64,000 nt of DNA, taken from Ixodes scapularis (taxonomy: Eukaryota; Arthropoda; Arachnida; Ixodida; Ixodidae). Numbering within the stretch: the first letter of the stretch is position 1; each line of letters starts with the position of its first letter. Positions 56,851 to 64,000 of the stretch are shown one piece after another. The stretch is from NCBI RefSeq assembly GCF_016920785.2, contig NW_024609846.1, positions 120,741,473-120,805,472 of the forward strand, given 5' to 3'. The notes beneath the pieces are model-generated. The model ran no database searches, was not told the origin of the DNA, and was given only the letters and a program-made list of their open reading frames with translations. Made by a program: the position numbers and the translations under genes.

Positions 56851-57519
56851 GACCGAATTTGCTCTACTGATAACATGTGTAGGCATGGCGGGAGGGCTTG
56901 GACAGAGTGTAAGGTCAGCCACAGCTAAAATTGTTATTGCGATACTTTGAGACGCTGTGCCTTTTATACCTTGTGAAAAAGTTTTTTGGAGTCTGAAAAA
57001 AAATTTAAATAGAGGGTGGTAGTACTTGTATGGTGAGAATCGGTAGTGCCCTTGGAGCAAAAATGTATCCTTGAAAGCCAGGGTGTTAGTTTGTGAGTCA
57101 AGGGTACAGTGACAGAATTCGGAAAAACCCCTCAAAAAAGACATGTATATTTCCCTGCACGCGGGTTCCCTGAAGTCTGTATTTTTTTGCGATTGAGGCA
57201 TAACCTGAACAGTGTTCGTTTTTTTTAGTGAAGTGAGCGTGGTAAAACTTCAGAGCATCCCTACAATAAAAAAACTCGACCGAAAGGATCACTTCAATCG
57301 CGTGATGAAACGTTGACGCCGGTGGGATTGTTTTCAATATTTGACGAAGAGCGGTGAATACCAGTGGTATTATGGTTTTGAATAACGATGTAGTACCTGT
57401 TTCCCCAGCCTGGTTTGGTGCCGAGGTACGCGAATCACAAGGCGCGTGTGAAGTGATGTCTTTGATGTTTTGTTTTTCCTGAAAGAAGGTTTCCGAGCAT
57501 CTTTGAGTTGTAGTGAACG

Positions 57520-58633
57520 CTACGGCTCATGATCGTCACTTGTGTTCTCCAGGTTTTTAAGAGGAGGGCACTCCTGCGCATTTAGTGACTGCACATCAAT
57601 GGTGGTGATTTTGAACGTCGGTTTGCCTCTTTCACCCGTTTCCTTGTTCACCTGACGTTTAGCGTGCACGGCATATTTTGCCTGACGAGAAGTGGGGTTG
57701 TGTTCTAGCCGATAGCTTCTAACTTCAGTCTCTCTTACCTTGACTGCATGGGTACTCTGATGTGTTGGAGGCATGCTGTCCTTGACAGTTCACGCAGCTG
57801 AGATTGGCTTCACACTTGCCTTCGTGGCGTAGTCCATATCGATAACATAATTGAAACTCTGCTGTGCACGTAGCTCCAATATGTCGAAACTTGTAACATT
57901 TGTAGCATTGCAAGGGACATGCTCGGTAGGGGATCACCTCGGTTATTACAAGCCCCACTTTGTCATGTTGAGGAGCCAATTTCCCTGTGAAGTCGACTCG
58001 CACTACGGGCGACGTGCTCCCAAGTCGCTTCACCTCTGCTGCGCCAAGGGAGGACTGTAGATGAACCTTAACGTAGTGTTCTGTACAGTCAGGGTCAATG
58101 TCTCGCAGATTGCCAAAACAGTTTGAGCGATCTTTCGGCAGAAAGGATCTCATCGGCACTGTGCAGAGCTTGGACAGCTTAAGAAACTCTGCTTTAAAGA
58201 GAGGTCGGTTCACATCAACTGCGATATTGTTCCGAGCTTTGTTAATCCGGACCACACTCACCATGCGTGACGCAACGTTGTTCAGGTAGTCTGTAAGCTT
58301 GAATTTGCTGAGCGGCTCAACCTTGTGGTTCTCCGTCGGGATGTACAATACGGTTCATCCAACTTGTAGGTTGCCTTCATCCTTGAAAGATGAAGCATGA
58401 CACCGTGGGTCCGTCTTACGTCTCTTCTTTGCCTGAGCATTCTCGTATTCGTCGCCGTCGGGCAGCCTGCCGTCGTCATCGAAGGCAGGCACGGTCGTCG
58501 AAGAAGCGCAAGTCGTTGCATCTGTGCTTGTTTCCTTGGGCGGAATTTTATAGCCGTTTTTCAAGGAGGTCCCCAAAGCTCCTATGTCTTGCAGGGCGGC
58601 GAGCATCAGTTGGTCTGTTGATTCAGTGTTCAT
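57520..58633 (-). pseudogene. LINE ORF1 (Gag-like, three zinc knuckles), broken
   Basis: The frame starts MNTESTDQLMLAALQDIGAL and hits an in-frame TGA at 58355-58357, then continues in the same frame (IPTENHKVEPLSKFKLTDYL) through an RNA-binding region. Three knuckles follow: CYKCYKFRHIGATC, CYRYGLRHEGKC (second Cys replaced by Tyr) and CVNCQGQHASNTSEYPC. A frameshift near 57750 moves the ending into another frame, which stops at 57520. ORF1 proteins of I elements coat the LINE RNA. Confidence 0.8.
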
Positions 58634-58860
58634 TTTGGCAGGAAGCTTGGCTTTCCTGAAGGGGGCCCTTCGCTTAGAGGGTCCGATGCTTCTCTGCTGT
58701 TACCCAATCGGTGGATACAAAGTACAGGCCCGCTATTTAGCAAATATATGGTTATATCTCTGGGGCACAGATAGAACTACCGAAAGCAGTGTGGTCGTCG
58801 TCGTCGTCGTCTTCCCTCCACCGGTGTCATTCTTACTCTCACGACGCAAGAGCTGACTGG

Positions 58861-59981
58861 GCCTCGATCTGGCCGATAGTTCTCGCTCTGTTGAAATATG
58901 AGCGTAGGACTCTCGAGCACCGTTAGCTCTGATGATGCTGGAGGCTACTTCTTCGTTGAGGAAATTTCGCCCTGTGAACGCCTGCGATAAAGTCGTCCAA
59001 AATGAAACTACCCTTTTAACTTTCTGCCCAACGTACTCGGTTTACCCATTTGCCTTTGAAATAAACTACATTTTCTCTCCTTTAAAGATGCAATAAAAGT
59101 TTCACGCGTTATTGGAGTGTCTGCTTGGTATTACTGGACAAGATTCGACTAGGCTTCGAAATTTTTAACAAAATAGTTGTGTGTGTTTAAAGAGTAAAGA
59201 ACTTTAATGTAATGGCATGCATGTCTACTTCTGCTCTTTAATCATCTGATTTGATTGTCCCTCAGACTTGACCATCCAAGCATTTTATGTTTTCCAAACA
59301 TCTACTTCCCGTCTACAGTCAGTGGTAATTAGGTGTTCCAATTTAATATGAATATAGCTGTTCTACGTTATAGTTTTTGGAAGCCCATAGATTGGTGACT
59401 AGGCATTCAGCGTACTAGCATCGTGCCAACAATGTCAAGAACAAAAACCTTAACACCGGAAAGGATCGGTACGCACCACGACAAGGTAGATGGAAAGTAA
59501 TCGATATGCTATTACGGCTTCAGTCCAAAATGAAAGCATTAATAAAACTACCACCTGCACTGACTGACCAGCGCCATATATGGTGTGCATTACACAATGT
59601 GGTCGTCAAATTCAACAGGCTGTTTGTGCTGCCTTGGGGAAAAAAAATAAATAAGCGATCGAAGAGAAGTATCTTTTTTTTTGCCCTCGTTTTTTCTTTT
59701 GTTTTAAAAAACTATTTCGCGTGCATTTAGTTCATATATAGAAAGCGTATGTGCAAAGAATTTTGAATTTACTAAAATACTATGTAGGCTCCCAATGTAT
59801 TTAAACCAACTTAAAATTTGATTTGGGACATTTTTCTATAGCGTTTATAGTATGTTTTGAGTGTATTTATCTAATATGATAACGCCATTTCAAATCCCTC
59901 ATGTTTCGCGAAGCTGCCACTTCCGTTTTGCGGAATTATTGCTTCGGTAACTTTTTAGGTTGGTGAATTGTATCCTAGAAC
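58861..59981. other. Unassigned sequence
   Basis: The first 150 bp may be LINE 5' UTR. I searched the minus strand for the upstream P450 exon and saw none. A poly-T patch lies at 59671-59680. Confidence 0.4.
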
Positions 59982-59985
59982 TTAA

Positions 59986-60747
59986 AGGAGCTGTGCAACA
60001 ATTTCAGTGCTTTGCTTAAACAATTTGGGAGTTGTCTCGACCTTTCTGAAGTAACGAAGAAAAAACCGCTTTTGCCTGCATGTCCTAGTTTTTATTTTAA
60101 TAATTGACAGAGACTGAGCTTTTCGGCACCTCTCAACTCCTTCAGCATCTTCCGAGTCACGTGTGCTCTGACGTGAATGGGGGACGCGCGGGGTTCCGGT
60201 TAAGCTCTCTCTCCCTCGAACCATCAGTGAGCAGCAAGAACTCAACCGCTCGCGACCACGTGACCACGTGCTTGCGCAGCACGAGAGGAGGAAAGTCTCG
60301 CCCGTGTCCGGCCATCCCCGTCCCCCTCCGGCTTCTGGCGGCTGTTCGCGGTAGCAGATAGAGCTGACGGTTTTCTTGACCTCGGATAGATGGCGCCACC
60401 AAAACTCCGTATAATAAAAGTTTGGTCGATGATACCAAGTTTTTGACGCATTTATATTTACGTTGGAACGAAAAGATTTATAGAAAAGTTACCTTTTATC
60501 GAGCAGGTATTTGCACAACTTCCTATCTTTTTACAAGTCCCCCATTGATGTCATGTCGCAACGTTCTCATGGCCGCCGCTCGCGGCTGCAGGTCGGGAAG
60601 TATAATCATTTTTTCCTCGCGATTACGCGGTGGAATCGCAACATTTTGAAGGAAGGAGATGTGTTTTCTGTCCTTTGTGACAAGGTGAACAATGTCAAAA
60701 GTAGAAGATGCAAATTCTATCAACGTTAAAATCGTTGCACAGCTCCT
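59986..60747. mobile_element. TTAA-flanked TIR element, 0.76 kb
   Basis: The ends AGGAGCTGTGCAACAATTT and, inverted, AGGAGCTGTGCAACGATTT are flanked by TTAA at 59982-59985 and 60748-60751. It shares the AGGAGC start and the target with the element at 32757-34647, though the interiors look unrelated. No transposase frame is seen. Confidence 0.8.
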
Positions 60748-60751
60748 TTAA

Positions 60752-61285
60752 CTTCTTCACTATTGAGCTCTAACGATGTATATACCTGTTTGTATATAAT
60801 TTTACTTCTTTTTTTATATCACGATATGGCCGATACGTAGATTACCACCTCTGCTAGATGTTAAACGGTCTCGGTAGACATTATATGAAAGAAGATGCGG
60901 CACGATAACTAAATTATTAAAACTCCCTGCACTAACGTTTTGTTACACAAATATTGCGTCATGTTTCACTGCGGCTTTAGAGACAGTCTATTCTAGACGC
61001 GAAGGCAATTTAAACAATCTGGTAAATACAAGAGTATAGAGGCATTGATGAAGCCGTTTTCCCGCAGTTGTTTTTTTCTTGTTGTTTTTATTTTGTCTCG
61101 GCTTATTTTGGATCTGGCCGCAGAAAGAACATCAGGTGTTTTTCCCACAATGTTGAGTAGGAAAGTGGCGTAGTCGTCTCATGCACTTCGTCATTATATC
61201 TTTACACGCTTTCTTAGTGAATACGCTGACCGATCTTTGCCGGCATTGGCAGGTGCCCAAAACTAGAACGATCTCTCCTCTCTAA
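60752..61285. other. Unassigned sequence
   Basis: AT-rich sequence between two TIR elements. I see no gene, repeat boundary or regulatory motif. Confidence 0.45.
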
Positions 61286-62303
61286 TGGTGAATTCCATTC
61301 GCAGATCTCGAGCGCTCCAAAAGCGCTCCATTTGGAGCGCGCATATTCCGCTCGCAGATCTGGCTCAAGCTGGTCATCTTCCGCTCGTAGATCTCTGGCA
61401 GCGCCCGCTCCACGGAGCGCCCCAAACTCCGCCGAACTTGCTCTGCGGGGTTTCACAGATCTCTCCGGAAGTTGACAGAGCGGCCCACGTGATTTCCGTC
61501 TAAATCGGCGGTGCGCATGCGCGGCGAGGTTGGAGAGATCGGCGGGCCGGTCGGGTCGTGGAGTTGGATCTGTTCGGGTGCGTCGGTTGTTTACTCTGGA
61601 TTGTGACGGCTCCAACGCTTCTACTTCGCATTGACCAGGGATAAAAAGCCGGGAATGTGGAGCGTGGCAAATCGTAAGCGCTGACTCTGTGATCGCGAGA
61701 GGAAGAACGAGAAAAGGAACGACCGAAAAGCCGGAGGCAGACGCAAGGTTAGGCCTATTCATTCCGCAGCCAATGATTGTTTACCTTTCTGCACTGCATT
61801 CCGTCGGTGTTTTCCCGTGAAATAAAGCAAGAAGTGGTTAGGCAACGACCGCGCAAGTGATGGTTTGTTACCTCTGTGTTTATTCAAGTCGTACTACAAA
61901 TCTGAACTCCACCGCTGGCAATCGCTTCCGTGCCCCGCCGCTTCGAGGCGGCCGAAAGGTATGTGACGGTGCCGAACGCGGACGTCTTCGTTATTTTTGA
62001 CATGGGCGCCGTGGTACATATAATTTCTCCCGGCCTGTGTCGCGTGTTATTTCTGCAGCTAAGCAGTGACAGTCGTCACTGGTCGTTGGAAAGATTAGCC
62101 GGCTGAGGCGTTGGTGGGGCTGTTCGAGCAGCGGCCATTTTGTACGGCGGAGGGAGAATGGGTGGGAAGGGGTGTGGGAGAGGTCGCTCCAAAAATGCAA
62201 GTTTATCTTCCCCTCGTCGATTCGGAGCGAGTCCCACGGAGCGGAATTTTGCCTCCCTCGCGGATTTTGGAAAGCGCTCCAGATCTACGAGTGGAATTCA
62301 CCA
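61286..62303. mobile_element. TIR element with TAA duplication (Harbinger-like target)
   Basis: TGGTGAATTCCATTCGCAGA on the left pairs with the reverse of the right end (TGGTGAATTCCACTCGTAGA), and AGCGCT-rich subterminal sequence is mirrored. TAA lies on both sides (61283-61285 and 62304-62306). A 3-bp TWA target fits PIF/Harbinger. The 182-codon minus frame within it (61214-61762) has no recognisable domain. Confidence 0.7.
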
Positions 62304-62306
62304 TAA

Positions 62307-63739
62307 GAGTATTGTGGAAAGCGCCCGCGGCGCATCTTCTGCGACAAAAGCGTGGAGCTCGATCGAATCGACCTTAAATGTTAAAAGATCGATATGTGAC
62401 TTTAATGGGTTTTTTTATCTTTAAAGTTGTTTATGGCAGTAATTGAGGTGAATACTGCGGCTCCTAGATGACCCTTCCTAGTCAATAATTGACAATAGGC
62501 CATATGCAAAATCCTTGCCAGCTGCAATCATCATGCCATTAGGAGTCACCATATTGGAGGGTTTATCACATCTTCCAGTTGTGGACGACGGGCATCTGCA
62601 TTTAACTCGGTTTTTATGATATTAGGGCGGTTTATTTGTACACTCAACGGGTTGCTGGTTAGTTTCCGTTCAAATAAAAAAAAAATGACGGCCTCACAAA
62701 AAAAAAAAAAAAGAAAGGAATTTTCATTAGCGCGGTCGCAAGGCTCTTCACTCAAGCAGTGAACTGGGCCATCCAGCTCTATGAACGGAATTTCTCGAAG
62801 ACGTTATGTGAAGGCTTCGTACTGGACTTGCAGCAGGTGATCATATTTTAGTTCTACGACTTCTACTTTGCCGGGACTATAGGGAGTATTCACTGGCAGC
62901 CATATCTGTGTGCGCGACTGCTGAGCGCCTGCTGACGGTGTTCTTCCATAGTTCTTTCGCCACGTGCATTCCGCCCTACCAAGACTGCCGGTCTTAGCAG
63001 CCTATGAACGTGAGCTCGTTCCGAGCATGCGCTCTAAACATCGCCCTAAAATATGGCGTCCAGCGAATACTCTATTTTGATTCTCGGGCGAAACCATGGG
63101 TACGGGAACCGCCAAAAATGGAGGAAATTTTATAATTGATCATGAATACACTAGATGGCACTTCTTTTTGTATATGATCTATTTACGTAGCCGGATGTAG
63201 TCCATTAGCTTCTGATGGTGACGGTCCTTATCCCTTCTAAATTACAGCGAGCAGACTAACATCCAGTAAAGACAATATTTATGCGGCAGTCACCCCCCCC
63301 CCCCCCCCCCCGCTTCCCCCATTCCCTCCCATCGAATAATGAAATATACCTTCGAATTAAGCGAAAGAATATCCTCTATATTGTAAACCTTAATAATTAA
63401 CCTCTCGCTCGCTCATCCTTGAATTTTTTTTTTTTTTTTTTTTTTAACGAATTGAAATTGCATTTTATATTTTACGTCACTCGGGGTGCCATTTCCGACA
63501 ATTTAATCGAACGCCTATTTATCGCGCATTCCTAAAAAATATTGTTCAGCTGAAAATTACGTGGGAATAAAACGAGCGGATGCCTATACACTCAGTATAT
63601 CGGCATGGCGCACGCAACTTGCTCTGTAAATTCTCAACCATATATATGCCCCGTTTCAGACCCACCAAGGCTCGACGGTACACGACTTTACACACCGAAC
63701 CAGCGTTTCCAAACAAGCCCGCTTTGCCCACACCAGGTG
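62307..63739. other. Unassigned sequence with homopolymer tracts
   Basis: A run of A at 62696-62712, poly-C at 63291-63310 and poly-T at 63427-63445 are visible. No gene is recognised. Confidence 0.5.
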
Positions 63740-63910
63740 TGGGCACTGCGCGTGCGCAGAAACCATATTCGGGACGAGGGAAGCGTCTGCGCATGCGCAG
63801 TGCCGACTGCAGCGCCACCGCAGTTGCGTGACGTCAGAAAGTTAAGTTGGTCTATGCGATCCGACGGAGCCAATCGTGCAGCAACAAAAGTGTGACGTCA
63901 CAGCGCTCAC
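63740..63910. promoter_or_regulatory. Candidate CpG-rich promoter block
   Basis: Two NRF1-like motifs (TGCGCGTGCGCA at 63747-63758; the 14-bp palindrome CTGCGCATGCGCAG at 63787-63800), two CRE sites TGACGTCA (63829-63836, 63893-63900) and a CCAAT motif (about 63870) cluster within 170 bp of CpG-rich sequence. A gene starting beyond the window end, or a bidirectional promoter, would explain this. No exon is seen within the window to confirm it. Confidence 0.4.
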
Positions 63911-64000
63911 CGCCTTCGTGCACGTTCGGCGTCGACAGCTAAACCAATCACGCACACTAAGTTCCCCATGATGCTGCGCTTCTTTTTTTTCTTTTTTACT

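Larger units (their letters stand above)
52040..58860 (-). mobile_element. I-like non-LTR retrotransposon (LINE), full domain set, heavily mutated and interrupted
   Basis: On the minus strand the order is ORF1 with zinc knuckles (58633-57520), then ORF2 with an apurinic-type endonuclease (~56850-56250), RT (~55420-54930), RNase H (~54200-52740) and a Cys/His-rich end (52630-52226). The 3' UTR ends near 52045 with CCAATAAATATG followed by (CT)n. Having RNase H and a three-knuckle ORF1 places it in the I group. A SINE (52801-53044) and a hAT (53053-53878) split RNase H. Stops, frameshifts and an altered catalytic RT motif show it is dead. The 5' boundary is approximate. Confidence 0.85.

Noticed and set aside
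61214..61762. 182-codon minus-strand frame as a gene or missing P450 exon
   Set aside because: No P450 or other motif; it crosses the left boundary of a TIR element and its composition follows the GC-rich repeat.

Overview
This is a repeat-dense animal genome window. No bacterial features are present: coding capacity is either split by introns or carried by eukaryotic transposable elements. The element repertoire (I-like LINE with zinc knuckles, Helentron, hAT elements, tRNA-derived SINEs, Ty3-type LTR elements) and the one host gene, a multi-exon cytochrome P450 of CYP2-clan type, suggest an arthropod. A chelicerate such as a hard tick is my best guess, from general resemblance only.

Host gene: four minus-strand exons (51594-51700, 49597-49901, 38527-38642, 17155-17413) join into one open P450 reading frame with GT/AG boundaries and matching phases. 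The gene spans at least 34.5 kb and runs off both sides of what I can recognise: the N-terminal exons and the haem-binding exon were not found. Nearly everything between 17.2 and 51.6 kb is therefore intron.

Layout. 1-3767: 5' part of a decayed minus-strand Ty3/Gypsy element, inserted into a Helentron whose helicase-endonuclease end survives at 3770-4978. 8158-8953: full-length palindromic element. 9335-16103: a complete but mutated LTR retrotransposon with 5-bp target duplication, Ty3-type enzymes in the order PR-INT-RT-RNaseH and a SCAN-like Gag (Gmr1-like), itself interrupted by a MITE and a solo LTR. 16422-16677: solo LTR. 18084-18873: hAT-like non-autonomous copy. 21.37-27.29 kb: about 6 kb of a 71-bp satellite with higher-order structure. 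28.65-28.93 kb: tRNA-Ser-related SINE. 30066-30460: solo LTR. 31184-34991: hAT element carrying a long-TIR element (10-bp target duplication) and a TTAA-flanked element. 36.65-36.76 kb: overlapping perfect hairpins. 39238-44367: Ty3/Gypsy element with identical LTRs, intact gag and pol, and a candidate -1 frameshift signal. 44.8-49.3 kb: nested foldback and hAT elements; one (47898-49285) is an inverted relative of the 31-35 kb element and shows both of its empty sites. 52.04-58.86 kb: decayed minus-strand I-like LINE broken by a SINE and a hAT. 59986-60747 and 61286-62303: further TIR elements. 63.74-63.91 kb: CpG-rich block with NRF1-, CRE- and CCAAT-like motifs.

How they relate: the window is a P450 gene whose introns have absorbed successive waves of transposition. 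Nesting gives relative ages, and the 39.2-44.4 kb element is the youngest. All calls come from reading the sequence; none was checked by database search.
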